A stretch of DNA of 64,000 nucleotides from Euleptes europaea (Eukaryota; Chordata; Lepidosauria; Squamata; Sphaerodactylidae), in assembly GCF_029931775.1 (NCBI RefSeq), contig NC_079321.1, forward strand, positions 16,698,501 to 16,762,500. Reading direction: 5' to 3'. Of this stretch, positions 43,909 to 54,965 are shown in pieces. The translations under genes were made by a program, and so were the position numbers. The notes under the pieces were generated by a model. The model was not told where the DNA came from. It made no database searches and was given only the letters and a program-made list of their open reading frames with translations. Position 1 is the stretch's first letter. Every line of letters begins with the position of its first letter.

Positions 43909-44248
43909 GTTCAACTGTTGCTACGTTCAAGTCTTAGCTGACTATTGGCAATGATGTTTAAGTGAAATCTCCATGTTCAAAGGTACTATACCTCAGTGGC
44001 AACTATGGGGAGAGCCAGCATGGTGCAGTGATTAAGAGCTGCAGACCCTAATCTGGAGAACGGGGTTCGATTCCCCACTTCTCCACATGAAGCCTGCTGG
44101 GTGACCTTGGGTCAGTCACAGTTCTCTCAGCGCACGAGAAGGCAGGCAATGGCGAACCACCTCCGAACGTCTCTTGCCTTGAGAACCCTAGGGGGTAGCC
44201 ATAAGTCAGCTGTGACTCGACAGTCCTTTCCACCACCAACTATGGGGA
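43909..44248 (+). repeat. Duplicated segment: flank plus SINE-B' with target duplication
   Basis: 43909-44010 matches 33486-33572; SINE-B' follows at 44012-44235. The SINE is bounded by 'aactatgggga' on both sides (44000-44010 and about 44238-44248), so this copy still shows the original insertion duplication. Confidence 0.82.
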
Positions 44249-44341
44249 AAACATGGGTTACTGCACTCAGGCCCTGCTTGTGGGACACTGAACCAGGTGG
44301 ATCATCCGTTTTATTTTCATTTTAATAATGCATGCTATTTC

Positions 44342-44397
44342 CCAGGAGGGGTAAAATTTTAAGTTATTTCCCAGGAGGGGTAAAATTTTAAGTTATT
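44342..44397 (+). repeat. Short tandem duplication
   Basis: 'tttcccaggaggggtaaaat' plus 'tttaagtta' occurs twice in a row, with a period of about 29 bp. Confidence 0.85.
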
Positions 44398-44502
44398 TTT
44401 TTTTCAACGAACTCATTGAGATCTGAGTTACACCACTGTGTAAAGCAAGAAGTCCCTCCTCGAGGGTAACAGAATCTTTTGCAACCTACATGAACTCTTT
44501 AT

Positions 44503-44950
44503 AAGAACATAAGAAAAGCCCTGCTGGATCAGACCAAGGTCCATCAAGTCCAGCAGTCTGTTCACACAGTGGCCAACCAGGTGCCTCCAGGAAGCCCCCA
44601 AACAACACGGCTGCAGCAGCACCAACCTGCCTGTGCTCCACAGCACCTAAGATAATAGGCACGCTCCTCTTACCCTGGAGAGAATAGGTATGAATCATGA
44701 CTAGTATCCATTTTAACTAGTAGCCATGAATAGCCCTCTCCTCCATGAACATGTCCACTCCCTTCTTAAAGCCTTCCAAGTTGGCAGCCATCACCACATT
44801 TTGGGGCAGGGAGTTCCACAATTTAACTATGCGATGTGTGGAAAAAATACTTCCTTTTATCAGTTTTGAATCTCTCACCCTCCAGCTTCAGCAGATGACC
44901 CAGCGTTCTAGTATTATGGGAGAGGGAGAAATCTCTGTAAAGGTTTCACA
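44503..44950 (-). mobile_element. CR1-like LINE 3' region, longest copy
   Basis: 'aagaacataagaaaagccct' (antisense tail) through 'acagtggccaaccaggtgcc', 'gagaataggtatgaatcatg', 'ttggcagccatcaccacatt' and 'cagcttcagcagatgaccca'. It extends further 5' than the other copies. No intact frame. Confidence 0.83.
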
Positions 44951-45249
44951 GATGTGGGGGAGAAGTTATTTCAGGGGCGGCGCTCTGGTCACTCCTCGCC
45001 CGCCTTCCCATCTGGGTGATGTTGTCAGGGCAGCAACGGGTGGGTTTGTACACACTGCTGTGTTCCACAAGCCTACCCCTCTAAACTCTCAGCTAGCCTC
45101 ACTTATAAGACGTTTAAAGGAAGAATCCAGGTGATTGGCGAGTTCGGTGCCGTTTTGCTATAGCCAAGGAGAAGGGACGGGAAGAAGGAATCTGTTCTCA
45201 CCCCGTTAGGAAAAGCGAACAGAAATAAGCTTTTCGTTAAAAAAAAAAA
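44951..45249. other. Intergenic spacer just beyond the BMP2 3' end
   Basis: No feature recognised; GC-richer at 44965-45050. Confidence 0.4.
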
Positions 45250-46156
45250 CTGAAGAAATCTGGTATTTTATTTAATATTTGGCCAGGACAATGGACGGAC
45301 TACTTAAAAATGGGAGGAACAGCAGAAACATTTTGCTTTTCTGTAGATGTGTGCAAGGAAGGGAGGGGAGGGGAGAGACGTTTCTAGCAACCCAGTTGGT
45401 GGTCACGTCACACCTTCATGAGGAAACAGCCGCTATTTCTCCTTGCTCAGCAAAGCCTGGTTCTTATCCAAACGCTGCTCTCCCCATCGGGAGGATGCCA
45501 GCTTCTCATGGACTGGGCCGCCCACCCGTCGGCATTCCTGAGAATTGTACAATATAATCTTGAGTCAGCAGGGTGGATTAGCCACTTTTCATTGGGCTTT
45601 GCACTTGTGACCCTTAAAACAGTAGAACTGCAGAAAGCAAAATGCATCGCGCACGTTTTTCGCCACAGTAACCCTTCCGTGTACACATTTCAACTTAAAT
45701 ACACACAATTGAAACAGCTACCATTTGTTCGTTCGTTTGTTTTTTTAAATTATGTACAAACCCTATATTTTTTCTTCTTCTGCTTTTTTGTTGATTATAC
45801 ATATAAATACAAATTAAGCTATTTTTTTCCTAAAAAGTGGTTATAATAGTAAATAAATACAAAATAAGAATCTGACCTTTATACTTCATGTGCTGAGGGG
45901 GGAAAAGGGGAGGAGGGGGGGTTAAACCCATATAAAATGTACAACTAAAACATGTTTAAAAATCTTTTAAAAGGAATAACTCTCTGATTAAAATATTTCT
46001 CCTCACTTTTTTCTGTAGACATAAATAGATTTTTTTTTCCAAAATAGGTGTGTTTAATTTTCCATTTCATAACATAAATAAAGTCTTCATTGGGAAAATA
46101 TTAAAGTGTCAAGTTATTTTTCTCGTTTGTATTTGTCTTTTTTTGCTGCTGCTGCA
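45250..46156 (-). other. BMP2: BMP2 3' untranslated region
   Basis: About 0.9 kb of AU-rich sequence follows the stop codon. On the minus strand an AATAAA signal lies at 45267-45272, placing cleavage near 45250. An AU-rich nonamer-type site UAUUUAUUUA lies at 45850-45859. The BMP2 3'UTR is known to be unusually conserved among vertebrates and to control message decay. The site found here fits that, but which site is used is inferred. Confidence 0.8.
45267..45272 (-). terminator. Polyadenylation signal AATAAA of BMP2
   Basis: It is the only canonical signal on the minus strand between the stop codon and 45,250. T-rich sequence follows it at 45240-45250 on the transcribed strand. Confidence 0.7.
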
Positions 46157-47001
46157 TTAGCGGCAACCACAGCCCTCCACAACCATATCTTGATAGTTCT
46201 TTAGTACCACTTTCTCGTTCTCATCAAGGTAGAGCATGGAGATTGCGCTCAGTTCCGTCGGCACGCAGCAAGCTTTGGGGATTTTGGAATTCACCGAATT
46301 GACCAAAGTCTGAACAATGGCATGGTTGGTGGAGTTTAGATGATCTGCCAGAGGAAAGGGGCACTCTCCGTGGCAGTAGAAGGCACTGTAACCCGGCGGG
46401 GCCACTATCCAGTCATTCCACCCGACGTCGTTGAAGTCCACATATAACGGGTGCCTTTTACAATTGGATTTAAGGCGTTTGCGTTGTTTGTGTTTCGCCT
46501 GGCGCTTCTCTCGCTTATGGAGAGGCTGCCCCTTTCCGTCGTGCCCAAAGGTCACTAGCAGAGGCCTAACCAGAGACCAGCTAGCATCGTCCCGATGCAA
46601 AGACCTGCTGATCCTGACGTGTCTCTTGGAGACGCTGCTCTCGTTGTCCAAATGGACCACTTCTATCACAAACCCGTGATTCGGCTGTCCGTGTGCAATC
46701 CACCTCATTATCGCAGGTGTGACGTCAAAAGCTTCCCATCTGCTGGCGTTGTGATGCACCACGCGGGTGTCCAAAAGTCTCGTGACGGGGTCCTCGAAGG
46801 CTTCCCTCGCCGGCTTGATTATTTCATAAATATTAATACGGTGATAAGAACTGCTGTTGGTTTCAAAGGCGCCTTCCAGGTGCTCCCGAAAAACCTGAAG
46901 CTCAGCCGAAGTAATAAACTCCCCAATTGGGATAGAAGTCAAGTTAAAGAAGAAACGGCGGGATGTCCTCCCACTTCTTTCTGGAAGCTCTTCCAGAGTT
47001 T
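46157..47001 (-). CDS. BMP2: BMP2 coding exon 3 (prodomain end and mature ligand)
   Basis: The acceptor is a C-rich tract ending in 'ctaaaccag' at 47002-47010, and the first codon is completed from exon 2 (phase 1). The exon encodes residues 116-396, starting E-T-L-E-E-L-P and ending V-E-G-C-G-C-R; the stop TAA is at 46157-46159. Against my recollection of human BMP2, the mature domain differs only at residues 295 (N), 306 (N) and 321 (S). Confidence 0.97.
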
Positions 47002-50000
47002 CTGGTTTAGGGGGGGAAAGAGCAAAAGCACAATCAGTAACTTAGATAAGTAATAAAAAATACAATTACTGCATTACTGGCACCTTTCAAATTAATGTAC
47101 TCATAAGCCAACTCATGCTTACTTTAGGGATTTGAAGATTCCAACCACAACAACAATAAAGGGATTATCTTGTCTTTTTTAGGTATCTCAGCCAGTGTAT
47201 GAAACATGATGTTACAGTGCTTCATTTACTGTCATGTCTTTGCATCTGATCGGACTACAGTGAGAATCCCAGGTGGCCATAATGAAATATGAGGCATAGC
47301 TGTGGAATTCAAGGGCATTAAAAAAAATAACACTGGTTAGCAGGGGCCCATTGAGAGTAATTAAAAAGTGACTGAGGATCAAGGAAAGGGATTGCATTTC
47401 TTTGCATTTTTTTAAAGCACTCTACGATTGCTTTTATGTCAGTCACTTAAAACCTCTTCCAGAGGCTTCGTGATTGACAGGTTCCACAATTTTTGAACTC
47501 CCTGTTCAAAATAATGGCTTGGATCCTGCAGAAAACTTCTGCTCCAGGAAAGGGATGGTTTGTGCTGATTTTCCCCTCTTTGCTACCGACCTCCAGTTCC
47601 ATCATGTTGTTCCAATGCTCTGAGTATAGATTTGCGGTGGATCGGATCCCATGTATTTTAATTACACACGTCTTTGGCCAAAGCATCCTCTGCAGTTTTA
47701 CTCAAGAGGACCCTGTTATGTAGTTCTGAGTGGGTTTGGGTGTTCCTTTGAAACCTGTGGGTGGCACCTTAGGCCTTATAACCCAGCCCTGCGGACATGA
47801 TGAAGAATAATGGTACACAGGCTGACTTGGACATTCAGAACTAGACTTGCCTCTGGCAAAGCCATTATCCATAACGGCTGGCAGTAGCCTGTAGGATGTT
47901 TTCTGAGCTGTGCCTACTCCTTTGCTCTTCTAGAAATGTAAAATTTCAACTACTTGATCATATAGTTGTTCTGCATGGGAGAGGCCGTGACTCAGTGGTA
48001 GAGCATCTGCTCGGCATGCAGAAGGTCCCAGGTTCAATCCCAGGCATCTCCAGTTAAAGAGACTAGGCAGGTAGGTGATGTGAAAGACCTCTGCCTGAGA
48101 CCCTGGAGAGCCGCTACCGGTCAGAATAGACAATACTGACTTTGATGGACCAAGGGTCTGATTCAGTATAAGGCAGCTTCATGTGTTCATGTGCATGTTC
48201 TATACACACCGCCCATATTAACCACAACATCCTTGCAACAAAACAGCAGTTTAAAGGATGGCCCAGATTATTCGCCTCGGGGTGGGGCTTGCCCAGGGTC
48301 ACTCAAGCTTGCAGCCGAATTGAGATTTGAACTGGGGGTTAATTTAGCTCAAATCCTGAGCCATTTGCAGCATGATGTATGTATGTGCGTGAGTTGTGAA
48401 TGAAACTGAGAATTTATTACTCTGACTTAATGTATGCAAATCCATAATGCCACATGATATTGATAGCCTGTGCCTAATAATTGCCAAAATTAATTTTATT
48501 CTTTTAGGATAAAGCTATATGCAAGTATTCCCCACCAAAAAAAAATAAAAGATCTATTACAACAGCAAGAAAATAAGGTATTCCCCCACAGTTTATTTCA
48601 AGGGCTGCCTATGCGATACCATTTCAAACAAAATCTCTAGCAGTGCAAACCTATACAGAGTTTTAGACTAAAGTAGCTCCTCATGGAGCTGTTTTGTCAA
48701 TTAGGCTGAATATGAGAAATGTGGCTAGCAAACTTCACACCCCCAAACTACCAAAACGCACAGTATCTTTAAGAGTACCTGCATAAAATCTAGTAATCGG
48801 GCTAAATGTAGGCATACTGTAAACAAATAAACTGAACCACCACACTGACTGGCTAGTGTATTTATTTTGAAGTCTCATGGGTTTTACTGAGATGCCAAGA
48901 GAATAAGTTTAAGATTAACAGCCGTGACAGGCACTACTGGTGTCCCTTTGCAAAAGCCAGCCGTAATTCACACTTCTCCTTGTCCTCCTGTGTCTGAAGG
49001 ATGCCTAATTTCCTAGCCTCCCTATCCTTCTATCATGTCAATCTAAAGAGGAACTTGCATTTAAGTGCGTAACAATTAAGTAGCATTAAAGGGAGGACAG
49101 GACCAGTGGCAGCTCACCAACTCTGGAAGGAGAGCCTGCTTGTAATCGGCTTACTTCAAAATTCAGCATGCTTCACTTCTGTATTCCCATTTGCCCCCAA
49201 ACTGCTTACATACCTGTGTGTGATGAGCTATCCCCCCCATTAAATAAGTCTGGAAGCATCCTTAAAAATCCCATTTAACAAAGGGCATGTTCAAAGTAAA
49301 ATTTTTATCACTGTATCCTTTCATGTGCATCCTTTCCCACTATTTCCAGCCACCTCTAACCCTTACACCTCTTTAGGCTGCTGGCCTAAACCCAGATCTT
49401 TCTCCTTAGGTCGGCCCCCTCCATTAGGTATCCTGCTTTTCCTTGCATGCCCCTTTCCTCAAGTTCTTCTCTAATCCCAGCCTTCCTCTTCCCCGTTTTC
49501 CCATCTCTCACCCTCTCCTTGACATCACAAGGTATCCTGCTTTTCCTTGCATGCCCCTTTCCTCAAGTTCTTCTCTAATCCCAGCCTTCCTCTTCCCTGT
49601 TTTCCCATCTCTCACCCTCTCCTTGACATCACAGCAGCCCAGCCAATGGCGATGGAGGGTTCACCACGACAAGCAACAGCCAGGCTGTGTCAACTTCGGT
49701 TTGTGTTCATTGCCTATACTATCTTCATGGACTGTGCTCTGATATTTTATACATCTCTAAGGGGCCTTGGTAACGACCCTTAAACACAGTATGCTTAAAA
49801 ACCCCGAACTTGATGTCATGATGAGGATGGGAACATGGTAGCACTAATAATTTAAATATAGATAAGGGGACTTTCCAGAAAGCTTTTTTTTTTTTTTTGG
49901 TCAAACAGGCTTTTTAAAAACACTAGATTTTCCCCCTTCTCACACAGTACAGAAACAGAGATGCATTTTCCGCCGCTCATCAATATTCCTGTTCTGCTTT

Positions 50001-53000
50001 ATTTTACCGGACACCCTCCCCACCGCCGTGGTGCCATGCGAGGCATTGGACAACACCTGCCGCTGTCCAAATAGCTTCTGCCAATATAGCGCTGCCAGTC
50101 CCCATAGCGGTGGCTGCATGAAATCCAGGGCTGCACCGGTGGATTAGTTGTGCCTTGTTTTAAAAACGCTTGCTTCCTCTTGCACCACGTGCAGACCTAG
50201 GGCCATGTGAGAGTCCTACGCCAAGTAAACCACCTGTACAGAGGCGAGTGTGGTGGTGGTTTTATGCAGTAATAAACAGAGAAGCATGCTTAAAAGCAAA
50301 GTGGTACAAAAACTCAGATAACACCTTAAAGCAACGACAACAAACCATGTTGCCATTTCTGCCCTCAACAGCCAACAAGTGAGGATTTGAGAGCCAACAT
50401 GGCATAGCATTTTGTGTCAGTCTAGGATCCGGGCAATCCAGGATTGAATCTACTCTACTGTGGAAGCTCAATGGGTAATCTGGGCCCGGTCACTTTCTGC
50501 CTTTCATCCTAGCCTACTTTGCAAAGCGGTGGTTGCGACAATAAAATGGAGGAGGGGGGAATTTAGTCAGCTGCTTTGGGGCCCCCATTGGGGAGAAAAG
50601 CAGGGGTATAGATTGCTGCCCTCCCGCATCTTTCGGATTAGCCAGACCCTATTTTTAAAGTTCACACCGGTCACACCGAGGAACCAATTATGCATACACC
50701 AATGCCACTGGATTCTGCAGACCTGAATTCAAATTCCTCCTGAGCCTTGAAGCTCACTTGTTTTCAGTCTAACCTCTGACGCAGATATGTTGAGAGTACA
50801 GCCCTCAACATACCACCACCCTTAGCTCCTTGTAGGAAAGGCAGGTGACCAATAGGGAGCCTACAGTGTGACACTCAGCTTAAATCCTGGTCATGACGAA
50901 CTGTCAGAGTCAACCTCTATCTTTTTGTGGTTGCTTTTTTAAGGGCACAGATTCAACAAGAATGCTCATCTCTGGTTCAACCCAAGACAGGGTGGCTAAA
51001 GGCGGGTTATGAAGCCACAGCTAAAGACGAAAAACTGTTGGTTTTTATATGCCAACTTTCTCTACCACTTAAGGGAGACTCAAACCGGCTTACAGTCACC
51101 TCCCCTCCCCACAACAGACACCCTGTGAGGTAGGTGGGGCTGAGAGAGCTGCAAGAGAACTGAGACTAGCCCAAGGTCACCCAGCTGGCTTCGTGCGTAG
51201 GAGTGGGGAAACAAATCCAGTTCACCAGATTAGCCTCTGCCGCTCATGGGGAAGAGTGGGGAATCAAACCCAGTTCTCCAGAACAGAGTCCGCCGCTCCA
51301 AACCACTGCTCTTAACCACTACACCACGCTGGCTGAAGGGGGTCTTTGGGCACCGGAGGACTTCCGCGTTGGCAAAACAAAATGCTTGAAGGCATTCCTA
51401 AAAGGGTTTAATTCTAACGATTATGAGGACTTTAGACAAATAATAAAATCCACCATAATTGAACATGAAGGAGCTCTTTTGTTGGCATTACACTGACTGA
51501 CAGGGCAATCCTATGCAGAGATACTCCAGTCTAAGCCCCACTGGTTTCAACAGGGCTCGGGCGGCATTACCTCTGCGTAGGATTGCACCGTGAGTGCCGC
51601 AGTTCAGCCAACCAAAATACTTAGCGGCCCTCAGCCCCACAGATGTATGTTAAGAGGTGTTTTGGCACAAATGAACTATGTGCGGTGTGTGTTCTCCTGT
51701 TCCTTCCTTTCGTATTTAATACACAAAGCAGCATAAACCACAGTACAAGATTCAATTACACCATTAATCTCTTGCCTCATTAAGACTTACTATTAGTTAG
51801 TATAATCACTGTTCAGACTGTTGCTTCTACATCAACTTAATTAAAGAAAATGAAATGCATATTTCTTTTTTCTTGTTGTTCCTAGCTTTATCCTATCGTT
51901 GGTATCCCCCACACATGTACCTTTTACAGTAAGGCTACAAATGTGCCAATAATGAAAACACCAAGGTTGGAAGTCTGAAACCCTTGCGATATTTTTGCAG
52001 AACAGACAACCCTTTGCATGCCTTTTGCATGCTTTCCTGTTTTTTTGTTTTAAATTAAAGTAGCTGTGTGTGGGATATGAACAGATCAAGGAATGGATAG
52101 ATATGTATAGGCTACTAATGGTTAACGGTATTACCCAGAATCTGCTCCTGTTATGTGCAAAGGCCTGTGGTTTCAGAAATTCACTGTCACAGAACTGTGC
52201 TTAGTAATACTGTCAGAGGGGAGGGAGAACGGTGTCGCGAAAATGGAGAAACGTTTGATCGTTCGTTCTGACTGGGGTGCCAGGCAACCAGAAGCATTCG
52301 CAACGTCAAGATCAAGCGCTTTGCACCTTGGACAAGTTTGTTCAAGTTTAAGGAGCTTTGACAGGAGCGTTTTGCATACATTTTTCAGGCAAAAACGCCG
52401 AGAATTTAGGGAAACGGCCTCGTTCGAAGCTACGAGGATAAGTGGCGATGGTGGACCTGAAGAGCGTGGTGCTCACCATTGGCTAAGTACATATTTGCCT
52501 GTGGCTTTTAATCTGGGTGACCTAAAACCCCAGGTGCACGTGAAATCCAATGGACAGCTGCTCCCCCCCAAAAAAGTGATCAGCCTTGCTTTCTGAAGGG
52601 CTTACCTTAACGCTATGCTAAAGCGAGATTTAAATAGAAGACAGAGTCATGGTGGAAACAATGTGATTGATTGTTAAATTGATCTCTCACGGGGATTAGA
52701 CAGGGATTAGAAAACCTTCCAAGTGACCCTATAGCCAACTGTAAATTAGAAAGACTTTTCTTGGAATTCAGCCTTTTTTTTTTTTAAGGGAAATTATTAG
52801 TGGGAACTCATAATTTGTACAGAATGCGAACATGTGCTTTAAAAAAACACCTCCCTTCTCTTGCTGCGGAGCAATCCAGGTGACTTCAAAATAAATGTGT
52901 ATACACAGTGTGCATTCAGGATTTTTAGAAATATACTGGGTTTTTAAAAAAAACTTTTAATGGAAATTAACTATATTAAAGCGAAGATTACTAGCTATTA

Positions 53001-54564
53001 AGGGGAAGTGAGGCGACTTCCTTTGTACTCTTCCCCATTTTTGCTTCAAAGGTTTTTCATAAAAAGCTGTACATTTAACACCTTGAACAAAAAAATGATC
53101 ATACGCCTGTGGAAACAAACTGGCCACCCACATTGCCGTTCAGTGAAACGCACAATAATGGAGAGGCAGGGAAAGCAGTTTTTCAACCAGTGCAATGTAA
53201 GTGCCAGACCAGACTTTCAAAAACGTGTTATTTCTTGAGAATGTGATTTTAAAAAAAAAAAAATTTTTTAATTTTTAATTTTTTTTTTAAATCAGGGTTT
53301 TTTTAAAAAATCAGGGTTTTAAGATGACTGATGTTTAGGGTTTGTTAGCTATCAAGGTCACAAACTGCAATCATGCTTTTGACCCTTTTCCTATTCTCAT
53401 GAAGACACAAAACTTGGTGAGAGGGTTCATCAAGTTTCACAGTTCTTTCGACATTCCTGTTTGCCAAGATCTCTCATGATTTCTAATCGTAAGATTGAGC
53501 GGGTCTGTGCCAACAGAGTTTGATTTCATTTTAGAGCCAACTTCCAAATTTATCCATGATTCTGCCACTTCAGATATTATCTTAGGTGATTTGATTGAAA
53601 GCTTCCCATTCCAAATACTGTTTCACATCAAAAGCTTATAGCTTGGAAAGAAGACTCGACTAAACAGTTCCAAGTCAATGTGGGTGGGTTTGGGGCATTA
53701 GCTTTGAGTGAACACATGAAGCTTTGAGTGAACACCTGAATCAGACCCTTGGTCCATCAAAGTCCGTATTGTCTATTCAGACCAGCAGCGGCTCTCCAGG
53801 GTCTAGGCAGAGGTCTCTCCCATCACCTACTTGCCTAGTCCCTTTAACTAGAGATGCCAGGGATTGAAGCTGGGACCACCTGCATGCCAAGCAGATGCTC
53901 TACCACTGGGCCACAGCCCCTCCCCATGTGATGTAAGAACTTTTGATTTTGTCAACAAAACCGATAAGGTTCCCCCTGCAATGGGGCCCATGTATTACAT
54001 GTCAGCCAAGCAACCAGGAGTGACACAAATTGCGTAACGAGGAATGCACAAATATTTAAATAGAAAGCGCTGCATCAACGAATACCAAAACGAGTACATC
54101 CACAAGCGCGGAACATCTTGGCAAAACCCTTGAATTCGGTTTGGTATGTCGCAAGCACGGGGTGATTTCCATTCCAGCTTGGGCAGGGAAAGCCAATGCA
54201 GACGCCATTCCTCCTTACCTTCATGGTGGAAGCTTCGGACAGTGTTGGCCCTGCTGGTAGCTCTCTCCAGGTTGTAGTCCATGGGGCTTGGCTTTTGGCT
54301 GGTGTGCAGGTGGTAGAGCTCCAACATATAGGGAGGGATGATGGCGTCCTTGCTCGGCGTGGGCCGCCGATTAAGACCAAACATATTGAGCAGGCGCAGC
54401 TCAAATTCACGCAGGATCCCTTCCGAGAGTTGCAGCGGAGCAGCCCGAATCAAATCGCCACTGAACCTTCTCCGGTCGCCCACCTCTGGGATGAGGCTGG
54501 CTGAGCCGCCCAGCAACACCTGATAAAGCAGCAGTGCTAGTAGAGAATGGGTCCCGGCAACCAT
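46157..54564 (-). CDS. BMP2: Bone morphogenetic protein 2 (BMP2), joined from two exons
   Basis: Coding sequence is complement(join(46157..47001, 54219..54564)): 1,191 nt, 396 residues plus stop, the length I recall for human BMP2. It is a secreted TGF-beta family ligand that signals through BMP type I/II receptors to SMAD1/5/8 in bone, heart and limb development. Residues 1-23 form a signal peptide ([20 protein letters not shown]...). A prodomain follows, with N-glycosylation sites near N135, N164 and N200. The furin site REKR is at 279-282, so the mature ligand runs 283-396. All seven knot cysteines are present (296, 325, 329, 360, 361, 393, 395), as is glycosylation site N338. The heparin-binding basic N-terminus QAKHKQRKR is kept. 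The start is the MVAGT methionine; nothing upstream in frame is an ATG. No defect is seen. Confidence 0.98.
47975..48192 (+). mobile_element. SINE-C in BMP2 intron 2
   Basis: 'gaggccgtgactcagtggta' to 'aaggcagcttcatgtgttca', full length, antisense to the gene. Confidence 0.92.
49427..49634 (+). repeat. 104-bp tandem duplication in BMP2 intron 2
   Basis: 49427-49530 and 49531-49634 are nearly identical C/T-rich copies ('ggtatcctgcttttccttgc' to 'ctccttgacatcaca'), with about two differences. This implies a recent duplication. Confidence 0.92.
50388..50640 (+). mobile_element. SINE-A, diverged
   Basis: 'gagagccaacatggcatagc', 'caatccaggattgaatctac', 'acaataaaatggaggagggg', 'ggcccccattggggagaaaa'. 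Confidence 0.8.
51028..51336 (-). mobile_element. SINE-B, full length
   Basis: 'gacgaaaaactgttggtttt' to 'ccactacaccacgctggctg'. It reads in the same direction as BMP2. Confidence 0.92.
51497..51592. mobile_element. Palindromic MITE, second copy
   Basis: 'agggcaatcctatgcagaga' at the left pairs with 'cctctgcgtaggattgcacc' at the right. Related to 8281-8369. Confidence 0.7.
53245..53325. repeat. A/T homopolymer-rich tract
   Basis: Alternating runs of A and T and 'atcagggttttt' repeats; low complexity only. Confidence 0.8.
53705..53926 (-). mobile_element. SINE-C with short duplication at its tail
   Basis: 'ttgagtgaacacatgaagct' is partly repeated as 'ttgagtgaacacctgaatca', then the body runs to 'gggccacagcccctcccca'. 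Confidence 0.88.
54219..54564 (-). CDS. BMP2: BMP2 coding exon 2 (signal peptide and prodomain start)
   Basis: ATG at 54562-54564 in context CTGACCATGG. The exon encodes residues 1-115 plus the first base of codon 116 and ends at donor G|GTAAGG (54218 and below). The C-terminal [12 protein letters not shown] segment matches vertebrate BMP2 exactly as I recall it. The 5'UTR part, 54565-54574, follows a 'gtgctacag' acceptor. Confidence 0.97.
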
Positions 54565-54705
54565 GGTCAGAAACCTGTAGCACAAGGGCCAAAATCAAAA
54601 GAAGAGGGGTTAGGGCAACATGGCAGAGGCAAGACATATCCTAGAATAAAAGCCAACGTACAAGATTTTGCAAGGTCGAGACCTCAAAGTGGTTCTTTTC
54701 CAACC

Positions 54706-54965
54706 CATGTGTGGTGTGTGTGTTAAGTGCCATCAAGTCACTTCCGACTCATGACGACCCTATGAATGAAAGTCCTCCAAAATGTCCTATCTTTGACAGC
54801 TTTGTTCAGATCTTGCAAATTGAGGGTCGCGGCCTCCTTTATTGAGTCGATCCATCTCTTGTTGGGTCTTCCTCTTTTCCTGCTGCCCTCAACTTTTCCT
54901 AGCATGACGGTCTTTTCCAGTGACTCTTGTCTTCTCCAACCCTTCCTTCCCCCAAAAGTCACAAT
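54706..54965 (-). mobile_element. LINE 3' end with C-terminal reverse-transcriptase remnant
   Basis: On the minus strand the frame reads K-V-E-G-S-R-K-R-G-R-P-N-K-R-W-I-D-S-I-K and then T-F-I-H-R-V-V-M-S-R-K. The GRPxKRWxDxI motif closes the ORF2 protein in several non-LTR clades. The element ends at the left in 'gtgtgtgttaagtgccatca'. Same orientation as BMP2. The clade (RTE- or L2-like) is not certain. Confidence 0.78.

Larger units (their letters stand above)
47002..54218 (-). other. BMP2 intron 2 (7.2 kb)
   Basis: GTAAGG donor and CAG acceptor. It holds only a few repeats, annotated separately, and long AT-rich unique stretches at 47,011-47,974, 48,193-49,426, 49,635-50,387 and 51,593-53,709, in which I recognise no gene. 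Its conserved parts, if any, would be regulatory. Confidence 0.9.

Noticed and set aside
46431-47053. Plus-strand frames over BMP2 exon 3
   Set aside because: Shadows of the conserved minus-strand coding sequence.
48235-48345. Possible MIR-like ancient SINE in BMP2 intron 2
   Set aside because: 'ttgcccagggtcactcaagc' and 'gagatttgaactggggg' resemble an antisense MIR/CORE-SINE, but the match is too short and diverged to separate from SINE-A remnants.
54562-54585. Longer BMP2 start seven codons upstream (MCYRFLT-)
   Set aside because: The upstream codon is TTG and lies across the inferred splice acceptor. The ATG at 54562-54564 matches the known BMP2 N-terminus.
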